NCBI RefSeq assembly: GCF_000974805.1
Contig: NZ_BBQZ01000007.1
Span: 62,001-126,000 of the forward strand
Source of the DNA: Demequina salsinemoris
Lineage (GTDB): Bacteria > Actinomycetota > Actinomycetes > Actinomycetales > Demequinaceae
Direction: 5' to 3'
Length of the DNA stretch: 64,000 bases
Position numbers and translations under genes: made by a program. Under the pieces are notes generated by a model. It was given only the letters and a program-made list of their open reading frames with translations, was not told the origin of the DNA and searched no databases. Shown here piece by piece: positions 42,351 through 50,957 of the stretch; the stretch's first letter is position 1, and each line of letters starts with the position of its first letter.

Positions 42351-42709
42351 CCAGGACGATCCTCGTCGTCGACGACGAGCCCGACCTGCGCGCGATCGCG
42401 CGCGTCGCGCTCGAGGTGATCGGCGGGCTCACGATGGTCGAGGCCTCGGACGGGGACGACGCGGTGGCGGCCGCGCTCGAGGAGGTCCCGGATGCGGTCC
42501 TGCTGGATCATCTGCTTCCCGGCGACGACGGGCTCGCGGTCGCGGCGCGGCTGCGGGCTCTGCCCGCGCTTGCACGCACCCCCATCCTCATGATGAGCGC
42601 CTCCCCCACGCCGCCCGTCTCGGACGACGTCGACGGCTTCATCCCCAAGCCCTTCGCGCCGCGAACGCTCGCGGCTCAGGTCGCCGACGCCGCGGGGTGG
42701 TCCTCGTGA
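42347..42709 (+). CDS. Stand-alone receiver-domain protein
   Basis: A single CheY-like receiver of 120 residues: acidic DDE at 9-11, phospho-acceptor Asp54 (VLLDHLLPGDDG), and the Lys in FIPKPFAP. No output domain follows. It overlaps the kinase stop by 4 bp and the HPt start by 4 bp. In a split phosphorelay it would take phosphate from the kinase His308 and pass it to the HPt protein. Confidence 0.92.
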   Translation: MTRTILVVDDEPDLRAIARVALEVIGGLTMVEASDGDDAVAAALEEVPDAVLLDHLLPGDDGLAVAARLRALPALARTPILMMSASPTPPVSDDVDGFIPKPFAPRTLAAQVADAAGWSS

Positions 42710-43011
42710 GCGCGCAGGACGCCACCGCGATCATCGCGGCGCTGTGGGAGCGATTCCGTCCCACCGTGGCCGAGCGCCTCGACACGCTCGACGCCGGGCT
42801 CGACGCGATCCGCGCCGACGCGCCCGGCACCGCACCGGCCGTGAGGGACGCGCACCGCGCGGCCCACAACCTCGCGGGCGCGCTGGGGTCGTACGGACGC
42901 CCCGACGGCAGCGTCGTCGCCCGCCGGCTCATGGCAGAGCTCGACGCGCCTCGACCCGACGCCGAGGCCGTCGCCGCGCTGGTCGCCGAGGTCAGGGGGC
43001 ACTGTGCCTGA
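42706..43011 (+). CDS. HPt-domain phosphotransfer protein
   Basis: A 101-residue helical protein with the HPt motif at RAAHNLAGALGSYG, phospho-His54. The usual HxLKG is HNLAG here, so the Lys is replaced by Ala while the Gly is kept. The GTG start overlaps the receiver stop. It most plausibly carries phosphate from the stand-alone receiver to Asp54 of the glycosyltransferase fusion. Direction and specificity are inferred from operon content. Confidence 0.88.
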   Translation: MSAQDATAIIAALWERFRPTVAERLDTLDAGLDAIRADAPGTAPAVRDAHRAAHNLAGALGSYGRPDGSVVARRLMAELDAPRPDAEAVAALVAEVRGHCA

Positions 43012-44260
43012 TCCCGCCATCGCGTCTGAGACCAAGGCACCCCGAACGCCTGCTCGCCCCGAGCCGGGCGCCACGATCATCCCCACCGACGAGCCGGCGC
43101 GCGCGGTCGGCGCGCGCTTCGCGGGGCTCGAGGGCTACCGCGGGATCGCCGCGCTGCTCATCGTCGTGTTCCACGTGTTCCAGCAGATCGACAACGCGAC
43201 GCCCGACTCGTTCGGCGCGGAGGCCTCATGGGGCTACCGCGCGCTCCACGGCCTCGACGGGTTCGTGAGCCTGTTCTTCGTGCTGTCGGCCTTCCTGCTG
43301 TACCTGCCGTACGTGCGTGGCGTCGTCGCTGGCGGCGACATGCCGAGCGCCCGAGCGTTCCTCGTGCGCCGCGCCGCGCGCATCGTCCCCCTGTACCTCG
43401 TGGCGATCCTGGTGGTCTGGTCGTCACGCAACTGGGGGCTGCTCGACGCGAACTGGCGCGACCTGCTCGAGCACCTCACGTTCACCCAGGTGTACGACGA
43501 CTCGCGCATCTTCTACACGATCGGTCCCGCCTGGTCGCTCGCGATCGAGGTGCAGTTCTACGTGCTGCTCGCGGTGATCGGCCTGGGGCTGTCCTGGCTA
43601 GCGCCGAGGCTGTCCCGAGGGGCGGGGCTCGCGCTCGCGACGGCCGCTCCTGTCGTGCTGTTCGCGGGCAGCCTCGCCTACAAGCTGCACGCCTGGCTCG
43701 TCCTGGGCGCCGCGGGCGACGACTGGAGCGTGTGGTTCGGCCTGCCTGCGAAGCTCGACGAGTTCGCGCTGGGCATGCTGCTCGCGGTGATCGCGGCGAT
43801 CCGGACGGAGCGCGTGGGCCGCGCCACGGCGCTGGCGCTACGGTTGGGCGGCCTCGCGGTGCTCCTTGGCGCGCTCGCGCTGAGGCCCACAGGGGCGGCC
43901 CTGCACGCGTGGTTCCACACGGCCACCGCAGTCGGCTTCGTGCTGATCCTTGCCGCGAGCGTCCTCGGCGCGGACGACCGGTGGTCGCGCGCGCTCGCGA
44001 CGCCGGCGCTCGTGGCGCTCGGCGCGATGAGCTACAGCCTGTACCTCTGGCATGAGCCCTTGATCCTGCTGCTCGATGGGCATGGGCTGCTGCCGGGCGC
44101 GAGCGGCTTCGGCGGGCTGGCGATCGACCTCGCGATCGCGCTGCCGCTGTCGATCCTCGTCGCGTGGCTCAGCTATCACCTCATCGAGCGGCCGGGGAAC
44201 GCGATCCGCGGGCTGATCGATCGGCGCGGGCGGGCCCGGAACTACTACAACGGCGACTAG
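43004..44260 (+). CDS. Acyltransferase 3 family membrane O-acyltransferase
   Basis: A 418-residue membrane protein with about ten segments. After a ~40-residue cytoplasmic stretch, the family signature GLEGYRGIAALLIVVFHVF contains the catalytic-type His. The next conserved block is GFVSLFFVLSAFLLYLPY, then RRAARIVPLYLVAIL and AWSLAIEVQFYVLL. These enzymes add acetyl or succinyl groups to exported polysaccharides. The GTG start lies within the HPt gene (8-bp overlap), so it belongs to the same operon and probably decorates the glycosyltransferase product. The stop is 11 bp from the convergent methyltransferase gene. Confidence 0.9.
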   Translation: MPDPAIASETKAPRTPARPEPGATIIPTDEPARAVGARFAGLEGYRGIAALLIVVFHVFQQIDNATPDSFGAEASWGYRALHGLDGFVSLFFVLSAFLLYLPYVRGVVAGGDMPSARAFLVRRAARIVPLYLVAILVVWSSRNWGLLDANWRDLLEHLTFTQVYDDSRIFYTIGPAWSLAIEVQFYVLLAVIGLGLSWLAPRLSRGAGLALATAAPVVLFAGSLAYKLHAWLVLGAAGDDWSVWFGLPAKLDEFALGMLLAVIAAIRTERVGRATALALRLGGLAVLLGALALRPTGAALHAWFHTATAVGFVLILAASVLGADDRWSRALATPALVALGAMSYSLYLWHEPLILLLDGHGLLPGASGFGGLAIDLAIALPLSILVAWLSYHLIERPGNAIRGLIDRRGRARNYYNGD

Positions 44261-44271
44261 CCGCGCATCTG

Positions 44272-44949
44272 TCAGCCGCCGTGTCCCGCGGCGATGTCAC
44301 CGTGCTGGCGCACCCACGCGTGCATCGCGATCGCGGCGGCAGCGCCCGCGTTGATGGATCGGGTCGACCCGTACTGCGCGATGGCGAGCGTCGCCTGCGC
44401 GACCTCGCGCACCTCGTCCGTCAGCCCGACCGATTCCTGGCCGAACACGAGGACGCACTCGCGCGGCAGCTCGTAGGTCTCAAGCGGCACGGAGCCGGGG
44501 AGGTTGTCGATGCCGATCACGGGCAGGGACGATGCGGCGGCCCACGTCGCCAGGTCGTCGGCCGTCGGGTGGTGGCGGACGTGCTGGTAGCGGTCGGTGA
44601 CCATCGCGCCCCTGCGGTTCCAGCGTCGTCTGCCGACGATGTGAACCTCCTGCGCGAGGAAGGCGTTGGCGGTGCGCACGACGGAGCCGATGTTGAGGTC
44701 GTGCTGCCAGTTCTCGATCGCGACGTGGAACGGGTGCCGACGCTCGTCGAGGTCGACGACGATCGCCTCGTGCCGCCAGTAGCGGTAACGGTCCACCACG
44801 TTGCGACGGTCGCCCTCGCGCAGCAGCTCGGGGTCCAACCGCGGGTCCTCGGGCCACGCGCCCTCCCACGGCCCCACGCCGTGCGTCGGCGCCTCGTCCG
44901 ACGCAGCGGCCCCGTCTCCCGGGCCTGCCGTCTCCGTGTCCTGCTCCAC
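44272..44949 (-). CDS. SpoU/TrmH-family RNA 2'-O-methyltransferase
   Basis: A 225-residue SPOUT methyltransferase with the three family motifs: NIGSVVRTANAF (motif 1), CVLVFGQESVGLTDE (motif 2) and QYGSTRSINAGAAAAIAMHAW (motif 3). The target tRNA or rRNA site cannot be told. I place the start at GTG 44949 because a TACGCT -10 box lies exactly 7 nt upstream (44962-44957 on the - strand), giving a leaderless mRNA; GTG 44967 in the same frame is the alternative. The first ~60 residues are a low-complexity, Gly/Ala/Asp/Pro-rich extension. Confidence 0.9.
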   Translation of the reverse strand: MEQDTETAGPGDGAAASDEAPTHGVGPWEGAWPEDPRLDPELLREGDRRNVVDRYRYWRHEAIVVDLDERRHPFHVAIENWQHDLNIGSVVRTANAFLAQEVHIVGRRRWNRRGAMVTDRYQHVRHHPTADDLATWAAASSLPVIGIDNLPGSVPLETYELPRECVLVFGQESVGLTDEVREVAQATLAIAQYGSTRSINAGAAAAIAMHAWVRQHGDIAAGHGG

Positions 44950-44963
44950 GCGAGACAGCGTAG

Positions 44964-45659
44964 TCACGCCTCGAGCGCCCGGGGCGCGGACCGATCCACC
45001 TTCCTCCCGAGCGAGATGTCAGCCCTGCGCCCCGCGGCGTCCCCCTCGCTCCATCCCTCCCACGAGGTGAGCACGCGCCGCCGCGCCGTGCGGAGGTTCG
45101 GGAACATGTCGTCGTACGCGAGCTCGACCTGCCGCGCGCGGTCGACGAGCACCATCTCCGAGCCGGTACCCTCCGACTCGGCCTCGCGCAACGCACCCGC
45201 ATAGAAGTCCGCCAGGCGCTCGGCGACGGTGGCCGTGTACGACGACGCGAACGCCTTCCTTCTGGACTGCGAGCCGCCGTAGGCCTCCATCTCGAGCCGC
45301 ATGGCAGGCAGCAGGGTCTCCACGAGCGCGGCGACGATCGTCAGGTCGGACGCGAACCCGACCGCGATGACCCGGCGATCGCCGTGGATCACGCTCTTGC
45401 ACGAGAAGACCCTGGCGATCGCGCACACGAGGACGACCTGGTCCTTGAGGTACGTGCCCGACAGGTCGAAATCCCGCGTGGTCGGTCGAGCCGCCTCCTC
45501 GGCGGTCATCCGCACCCCGGCCTCGTCGATCGCGAGGCGCACCATGAGCTTCTCGGCCCTCTCCCTCGCGAGCGCGCGCTCCTCCGGATACGGCGAGCCG
45601 CCGTCAGCGATCCTGAGCAGCGTCCTGACGCGGTCGAGCAGCTGTGCCTGTGTCGCCAT
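44964..45659 (-). CDS. DUF2786 domain protein
   Basis: A 231-residue protein beginning LDRVRTLLRIADGGSPYPEERALARERAEKLM, the pattern of the DUF2786 domain (a short helical motif at protein N-termini). The rest is helical, with no catalytic motif I recognise. The start at ATG 45659 has an AGGGGGGCC ribosome site; the open frame further upstream lacks one. Its stop overlaps the promoter of the downstream methyltransferase gene. DUF2786 proteins often occur near mobile or phage genes, but none is seen here. Confidence 0.8.
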   Translation of the reverse strand: MATQAQLLDRVRTLLRIADGGSPYPEERALARERAEKLMVRLAIDEAGVRMTAEEAARPTTRDFDLSGTYLKDQVVLVCAIARVFSCKSVIHGDRRVIAVGFASDLTIVAALVETLLPAMRLEMEAYGGSQSRRKAFASSYTATVAERLADFYAGALREAESEGTGSEMVLVDRARQVELAYDDMFPNLRTARRRVLTSWEGWSEGDAAGRRADISLGRKVDRSAPRALEA

Positions 45660-45748
45660 GTGGCCCCCCTGAGGAATCGGCGTGGGGACCAGGCTCGCAC
45701 CGGGGTGTGACAGTTGGCTCGCCCGTCCGCCCACCCTGGGGATAGCGC

Positions 45749-46957
45749 CTACGGGGCGAGGTCGATGTGGAGAGCGGCCGCGGCGGCCTTCGCGCGCAGG
45801 CGCGCGTGCTTGACGTCGTCGCCCCGCGCTACGGTCACCGCGACGCGGCGACGTCCGTCGACGCGCGGCTTGCCGAACAGCCGCAGGTCAGCTCCCGCGA
45901 CCCCGAGCGCCTTGTCGACCCCGGAGAAGACGGGCACGCCGCTTCCCTCCGCGAGCACCGCGCACGACGCGGACGGGCCCCGCAGCGGCTGCGGCCCGAC
46001 CGGCAGGCCCAGGATCGCGCGCGCGTGCAGCGCGAACTCGGACAGGTCCTGAGAGACGAGCGTGACCAGCCCCGTGTCGTGAGGCCGCGGCGAGACCTCG
46101 GAGAACAGCACCTCGTCGCCCTTCACGAACAGCTCGACGCCGAACACGCCCCAGCCGCCCAGGGACTCCGTGACCGCGCCCGCGATCCTCTCGGCCTCGG
46201 CGAGCGCCGCATCGGACATCGCCTGCGGCTGCCAGGACTCTCGGTAGTCGCCGTCCTCCTGGACGTGCCCGACCGGGGACAGGAACGTGGTGCCTCCCGC
46301 GTGACGAACCGTGAGCAGCGTGATCTCGTAGTCGAAGTCGACGAAGCCCTCGACGATCACCCGCTCCCCGCCCGCGCGACCGCCCTCGACCGCGTAGGCC
46401 CACGCATCGTCCATGTCCTCAGGGGACCTCACGACCGACTGGCCCTTGCCCGACGACGACATCACCGGCTTGACGACGCACGGCGTCCCCAGCCGCTCGA
46501 CCGCGGCGCCGAAGTCCCCCCGCGAGGACACGAACTCGTACGGGGACGTCGGCAGGCCGAGCTCCTCGGCAGCGAGGCGGCGGATGCCCTCGCGGTCCAT
46601 CGTGAGTCGGGTCGCGCGGGCCGTCGGGACGATGCGGGTGTCGCCCTCCGCCTCGACCTCCAGGAGGACGTCGGTCGCGATCGCCTCGATCTCGGGGATC
46701 ACGAGGTGCGGGCGCTCGGAGACGATCACGGCGCGGAGCGCGTCGGCGTCGAGCATGTCGACCACGTGGCTGCGGTGCGCGACGTGCATCGCGGGGGCGC
46801 CGTCGTAGCGGTCGACGGCGATCACCTCGACGCCAAGGCGCATGAGCTCGATCGCCACCTCCTTGCCGAGCTCGCCCGAGCCGAGCAGCATCGCGCGGGT
46901 CGCGGTGGGGGTGAGAGGGGTGCCGAGGGTGACTGCGTCGCCTGTCATGGCCACCAT
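45749..46957 (-). CDS. purT: Formate-dependent phosphoribosylglycinamide formyltransferase
   Basis: ATP-grasp enzyme that formylates GAR with formate (purine step 3 alternative to PurN), 402 residues. Signature stretches are [81 protein letters not shown] and [15 protein letters not shown]. The start could be ATG 46957 or ATG 46948; comparison with the E. coli N-terminus favours 46948. It is divergent from the DedA gene. Confidence 0.96.
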   Translation of the reverse strand: MVAMTGDAVTLGTPLTPTATRAMLLGSGELGKEVAIELMRLGVEVIAVDRYDGAPAMHVAHRSHVVDMLDADALRAVIVSERPHLVIPEIEAIATDVLLEVEAEGDTRIVPTARATRLTMDREGIRRLAAEELGLPTSPYEFVSSRGDFGAAVERLGTPCVVKPVMSSSGKGQSVVRSPEDMDDAWAYAVEGGRAGGERVIVEGFVDFDYEITLLTVRHAGGTTFLSPVGHVQEDGDYRESWQPQAMSDAALAEAERIAGAVTESLGGWGVFGVELFVKGDEVLFSEVSPRPHDTGLVTLVSQDLSEFALHARAILGLPVGPQPLRGPSASCAVLAEGSGVPVFSGVDKALGVAGADLRLFGKPRVDGRRRVAVTVARGDDVKHARLRAKAAAAALHIDLAP

Positions 46958-47019
46958 CGTGCCAGGCCCGCGCTCACAGGCGCCCGCCGAGCGTCACACG
47001 CACCGCGTACCCTGATCCC

Positions 47020-47721
47020 GTGCCTATGACGACAGCGCTCGCCGCCACGCCCCTGCCCGCCCTCCTGCCCGACTGGATGGACCCCGACACGCTCATCAAC
47101 GGGTTCATCGCTCAGTACGGCACGTGGGCGCTCGCCGCGATCTGCGCGATCGTCATCATCGAGACCGGCCTCCTGTTCCCCTTCCTCCCCGGTGACTCGC
47201 TCCTGTTCACCGCGGGCCTGTTCACGGGCACCGGGCAGATCCACCTGCCGATTTGGGCCGTCGCCGGCATCCTCGGGCTCGCCGCGTTCATCGGGCCGCA
47301 GTCGGGCTACTGGATCGGGCGGCTCTCGGGACCGAAGATCTTCAACCGGCCCGACTCGCGCTTCTTCAAGAAGGCGTACATCGACCGCACCCACGCCTTC
47401 TTCGAGCGGTACGGCGGTCGCGCGATCGTGCTCGCGCAGTTCGTGCCGTTCGTCCGCACGTACATCCCCGTCGCCGCGGGCGTCGGGAAGATGCCGTACC
47501 CGCGGTTCATCAAGTTCAACGTCATCGGCGCGCTCGTGTGGGGTGTCGGCGTGACGCTGCTCGGCTACTGGCTCGGCCGCTTCGACATCGTGAAGGACAA
47601 CATCGAGGTCGCGCTGATCCTCGTGGTGTTCGTGTCGATCATCCCGATCCTCGTCGAGACGGGGAAGCACTGGCTCGAGGCCCGCAAGGCCGCGCCGGCG
47701 CTCGAACCCACCGAGGACTGA
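47020..47721 (+). CDS. DedA-family membrane protein
   Basis: A 233-residue membrane protein of the DedA/Tvp38 superfamily, thought to be lipid (undecaprenyl-phosphate or phospholipid) flippases. Signatures are IIETGLLFPFLPGDSLLF near the N-terminus and FFERYGGRAIVLAQFVPFVRTYIPVAAG (the F/YxRxxG-like motif) in the middle. About four to five hydrophobic segments are present. The GTG at 47020 is chosen because the -10 TACCCT (47008-47013) lies 6 nt upstream, predicting a leaderless mRNA; ATG 47026 is the alternative. Confidence 0.93.
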   Translation: MPMTTALAATPLPALLPDWMDPDTLINGFIAQYGTWALAAICAIVIIETGLLFPFLPGDSLLFTAGLFTGTGQIHLPIWAVAGILGLAAFIGPQSGYWIGRLSGPKIFNRPDSRFFKKAYIDRTHAFFERYGGRAIVLAQFVPFVRTYIPVAAGVGKMPYPRFIKFNVIGALVWGVGVTLLGYWLGRFDIVKDNIEVALILVVFVSIIPILVETGKHWLEARKAAPALEPTED

Positions 47722-47793
47722 CCCGCCAGAACCGGGTACCTGGTGATCGCCCGCCCGGCACCTGACTGGAGCTGATCGCGAGGCGAGACCGAC

Positions 47794-48519
47794 CTATCGA
47801 CCCGTCGCGTAGTCGGTGAACACGAACGGCGGCACCGCGTCGCGCACGGTCGACACCGCGTCGAGCACCGCGTCGAGGTCCGACAGGTCGGACGGACGCT
47901 CCTTCGCCACCACGAGCGCGTCGCCCTCGATGAAGACGATGCGCCCCTTGAGCACGGGCGCGAGCAGCGCCTCGATCACGGTCGGCGCCAGGACGGCGTG
48001 AGCGAACGCGGGGTCGTCGGCCGTGACGCGCCACCGCTTGTTGAACTCGTCAGACTCCACGTCGATGTCCCGCAGCCTGAGCGCGCGCATCACCGCGTGG
48101 TCGGGTCCGAACGCGAGAGGCGGGAGCGCCCCGGGAAGCCCGATCCACGTGATCTGCCACGTGTGGGTGTCCGAGTCGGAGGTGCCGTTGGTCGACGTGC
48201 CGCTCGAGGTCTCGTAGACGTACAGGAACGTGGTGAACCACAGGCCGTTGCGCTCTCCCGAGACGACGTCCATCGCACGGCGCCGCCACCCGTCCTCGAA
48301 CGGATGCGTGCTGAACCGATGAGTGAGCGCCGGGTCGGACGCCCAGTACCGGTAGCCGTGGGCCGACGCGTACGCGCGCACCGCGTTCCGTCGGCGGAAG
48401 TAGGACACGATCGCCCACACCGCGAACGCGACGAAGCCGACGAACATCGCGACCATCAGCACCGGCACGACCGCGAACAGACCGGTCTCAAGCCCCGACG
48501 AATCCCCGAACGGATCCAC
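47794..48519 (-). CDS. DUF3137-like membrane protein (paralogue A)
   Basis: A 241-residue protein with one N-terminal membrane segment (about 13-42, then YFRRRN) and a cytoplasmic domain. The core motif RDIDVESDEFNKRWRVTADDPAFAHAVLAP recurs almost unchanged in the gene at 49928, so the two are paralogues. The pattern resembles DUF3137, a family commonly encoded next to lemA, as here. The function is unknown. The GTG start has an AAGGGGTGGGG ribosome site. It is the last gene of the LemA/SHOCT cluster on this strand. Confidence 0.75.
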   Translation of the reverse strand: MDPFGDSSGLETGLFAVVPVLMVAMFVGFVAFAVWAIVSYFRRRNAVRAYASAHGYRYWASDPALTHRFSTHPFEDGWRRRAMDVVSGERNGLWFTTFLYVYETSSGTSTNGTSDSDTHTWQITWIGLPGALPPLAFGPDHAVMRALRLRDIDVESDEFNKRWRVTADDPAFAHAVLAPTVIEALLAPVLKGRIVFIEGDALVVAKERPSDLSDLDAVLDAVSTVRDAVPPFVFTDYATGR

Positions 48520-48646
48520 GCCCCACCCCTTTCATGGCACTCGATGCCCCCGGACAGACTCTAGCGGGCACCGAACCGGCACGGCTCACACCTCGGGAGG
48601 TCGCCGGGTCAGCGAACGGCGCGGGGGCCCGCCTCAGACACGACGA

Positions 48647-48676
48647 AGGCCGGCCCCGCGGACGCGGGACCGGCCT
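48647..48676 (-). terminator. Terminator-like hairpin after the SHOCT gene
   Basis: A 13-bp stem with one mismatch (arms 48647-48659 and 48664-48676) and a 4-nt loop lies 35 bp beyond the SHOCT gene stop, read on the - strand. Confidence 0.75.
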
Positions 48677-48710
48677 CGTGCGCTGCTGTGCGCAGCGATG
48701 ACGGTTCGAC

Positions 48711-49100
48711 TCAGGCGAGCGCCTTCGCCTTGATCGCCTCGAACTCGGCCTCGGTGATGGCGCCCGCATCAAGCAGCTCCTTGGCCGCCTTGATCTCCTG
48801 AGCGGCGCCGGCCTCGGTCATGAGTCCCTTGGTGTACTCGACCTGCGCTGCCCGCATCTGCTCGGCGGCGGCCACGTCGCGCGCCGACATCGACTTGCCG
48901 CGCACCAGCACGTAGACGAGCGCGCCGACCACGGGGCAGATGATGACGAACGCGGCCCACAGGAACTTGCGGAACCCGCCGAGCTCGCCGTCGCGGAAGA
49001 TGTCCATGATGATGCGGAACACCAGGAAGATGAACGCGACCCAGACCATGATCCACAGCGTGAACAGCAGGATCTGGAAGAAGTTATGGATGAAGTCCAT
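48711..49100 (-). CDS. Membrane protein with PLDc_N and SHOCT domains
   Basis: A 129-residue protein. Two membrane segments (about 7-31 and 40-61) form a PLDc_N-like region (FLWAAFVIICPVVGALVYVLVRGKSM). The C-terminus holds a SHOCT motif (LLDAGAITEAEFEAIKAKAL), a short oligomerisation or binding element common in actinobacterial membrane proteins. The start is ATG 49100. It lies between lemA and the DUF3137-like gene on the same strand. The role is unknown. Confidence 0.85.
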   Translation of the reverse strand: MDFIHNFFQILLFTLWIMVWVAFIFLVFRIIMDIFRDGELGGFRKFLWAAFVIICPVVGALVYVLVRGKSMSARDVAAAEQMRAAQVEYTKGLMTEAGAAQEIKAAKELLDAGAITEAEFEAIKAKALA

Positions 49101-49282
49101 GGCCAACCCCTCTTGAGGAGAACCGCGCGGGTGCATTCGACCCGCGTCCCTCCCAAAGTAGCGCGATTACCAGGCGAAGGGGTGCCTATTTGACACGGCA
49201 ATGGTTCGATCGTCGCGGAGCGAGCCATGCGCCGCGCCTGTGAGTCCGCACCTGACGGCGGGACGCGCGGAGCGCGCTGACG

Positions 49283-49840
49283 TCAGAACTGCACGCCCGG
49301 CACCTGCCGCGCGGCCTCGACGATCTCGAAGTACTCCTCGCGGTGGAAGCCGAACGCCCCAGCGATGAGGTTGGTCGGGAAGGTCTCGACCTTGGTGTTG
49401 AGCGAGCGCACGTTCGCGTTGTAGAACCGGCGCCCCGCTGCCACCCGATCCTCGGTGTTCGTCAGCTCCTGCTGGAGCTGGAGGAAGTTCTGGTTCGCCT
49501 TGAGATCCGGGTACGCCTCCGCGACGGCGAAGAGCCTGCCGAGCGCCTGGGTCAGCACGTTCTCCTGCTGCGCCTGCTCGGCCGGACCCGAGCCCGGGGC
49601 CGCCGCGGCAGCGCGCGCCGCCGTCACCTCGTCGAGGGTGGAGCGCTCATGCGCGGCGTAGCCCTTGACCGTCTCCACCAGGTTGGGGATGAGGTCGTGC
49701 CTGCGCTGGAGCTCCACGTCGATCTGCCGCCACGACTCCTGCACCAGGTTCCTCAGGCGCACCAGCCCGTTGTACTGGGCGACCGCCCAGACGACGATCA
49801 GCGCGACGACGACGAGCACGATCCAGCCGACGGTGTCCAT
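49283..49840 (-). CDS. lemA: LemA family protein
   Basis: A 185-residue membrane-anchored coiled-coil protein. One N-terminal segment (about 5-22) is followed by the helical LemA domain: YNGLVRLRNLVQESWRQIDV, LQRRHDLIPNLVETVKGYA, LKANQNFLQLQQELTNTEDR and a final ARRFYN-like block (AAGRRFYNANVRSLNTKVE). The GGGAGGG ribosome site precedes the ATG. LemA genes often sit by TPM-domain or DUF3137 genes; here DUF3137-like genes lie on both sides. The molecular role is not established. Confidence 0.95.
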   Translation of the reverse strand: MDTVGWIVLVVVALIVVWAVAQYNGLVRLRNLVQESWRQIDVELQRRHDLIPNLVETVKGYAAHERSTLDEVTAARAAAAAPGSGPAEQAQQENVLTQALGRLFAVAEAYPDLKANQNFLQLQQELTNTEDRVAAGRRFYNANVRSLNTKVETFPTNLIAGAFGFHREEYFEIVEAARQVPGVQF

Positions 49841-49927
49841 GACCCTCCCTCGAGTTCTCCGTCGATGCTAGCGGGGAAGGCCAGAGGCGGACCAGGGCCC
49901 CACGCGGCCGCGCCCGTGGGCCGCGCG

Positions 49928-50926
49928 TCAGAGGCCGCGCGTGCGCGGGTCCATCCTGAGGATGTCGAAGTCGTCCTCGTGCGATCGGCGGGCACCCTCC
50001 GCGTCGGGGTCGACGCCGGTCCAACGACCGCTCGTGAGCGCACCGGGCGTCGTCGCCCACGACGGCGCAGAATCGGCGAAAGGGCGAGTGGCCGCGCTTG
50101 CGCACGCTGGCCGCCCGTAGTCCTGGACCACGTGCTCGCGGATCTGCCTCGCGATGCCGGTGAGCGCGCCAAGCCTGGACGCGAGCGTCCCGACGCCCTG
50201 CGACCCCTCTCTCCACGCCATGAGCGCGGACCCGTCCAGGCGAAGCGCGAGACCTTCGGCATCGGGTCTGAGGAGGCGCGCGATCATCAGCGGGTTCAGG
50301 ATCGCGTGCGCGTAGCGCGGGTCGTCCGCGAGCACCCGCCACCGCCTGTTGAACTCATGCGACTCGACGTCGACGTCCCTGCCGCCGAAGGCCTTGACGG
50401 CGCGGTCCGCGACGCTCTCGGGGACGATGTCCAGCCTCGGCAGCGCGACGGGGAGCTCGACGAGCGTCACCTGATAGCGGTAGTGCTCGGTGCGCGTACG
50501 CCGCCCGGTGCCGGTGGAGAACCACAGCAGCTCATCGCGCGCGGGTGCTGACCAGTCGGTGCGCTTGATCTCGAAGCAGTGCGTGAAGGTCGCGCACCGC
50601 GCGCCCGAGAATGTGCCCGAGAGCACATCCTCCTGCCGCTGATCCACTCCCTCGCCGAAAGGCAGTCCGTCGAACCTGGCCGAGTACTCGAACGCCCGCT
50701 CGCGATACTCCCAGCCATGCATCGCAGCGAACTCGGTGAGCTCGCGGCGATGGCGCCATCGTCCGTACTGGTCCCACCCGAACCAGCCGACGCCCGCGAC
50801 GATCGCGAGCAGGAGCGCGACCGAGCGGCCCGCTGCGCCGGCGAAGAGGAAGAGCACACCGAGGATCGCCGCGACGAGCACGACGATCGCGCCGCTCGTC
50901 CCTCGCATCCTCAGCCGGGGCCCCAT
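49928..50926 (-). CDS. DUF3137-like membrane protein (paralogue B)
   Basis: A 332-residue protein with two close N-terminal membrane segments (about 13-31 and 36-52) and a cytoplasmic domain. It shares RDVDVESHEFNRRWRVLADDPRYAHAILNP with the protein at 47794 and extends further at the C-terminus with a charged, low-complexity tail. The start at ATG 50926 is supported by a TAGGGT -10 box 7 nt upstream (leaderless); GTG 50935 is the alternative. The next gene, lemA, follows after 87 bp on the same strand. The function is unknown, but the link to LemA is typical for the family. Confidence 0.75.
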   Translation of the reverse strand: MGPRLRMRGTSGAIVVLVAAILGVLFLFAGAAGRSVALLLAIVAGVGWFGWDQYGRWRHRRELTEFAAMHGWEYRERAFEYSARFDGLPFGEGVDQRQEDVLSGTFSGARCATFTHCFEIKRTDWSAPARDELLWFSTGTGRRTRTEHYRYQVTLVELPVALPRLDIVPESVADRAVKAFGGRDVDVESHEFNRRWRVLADDPRYAHAILNPLMIARLLRPDAEGLALRLDGSALMAWREGSQGVGTLASRLGALTGIARQIREHVVQDYGRPACASAATRPFADSAPSWATTPGALTSGRWTGVDPDAEGARRSHEDDFDILRMDPRTRGL

Positions 50927-50957
50927 GGGGCCCACCCTAGCGAGGCGGCCTCGAACG

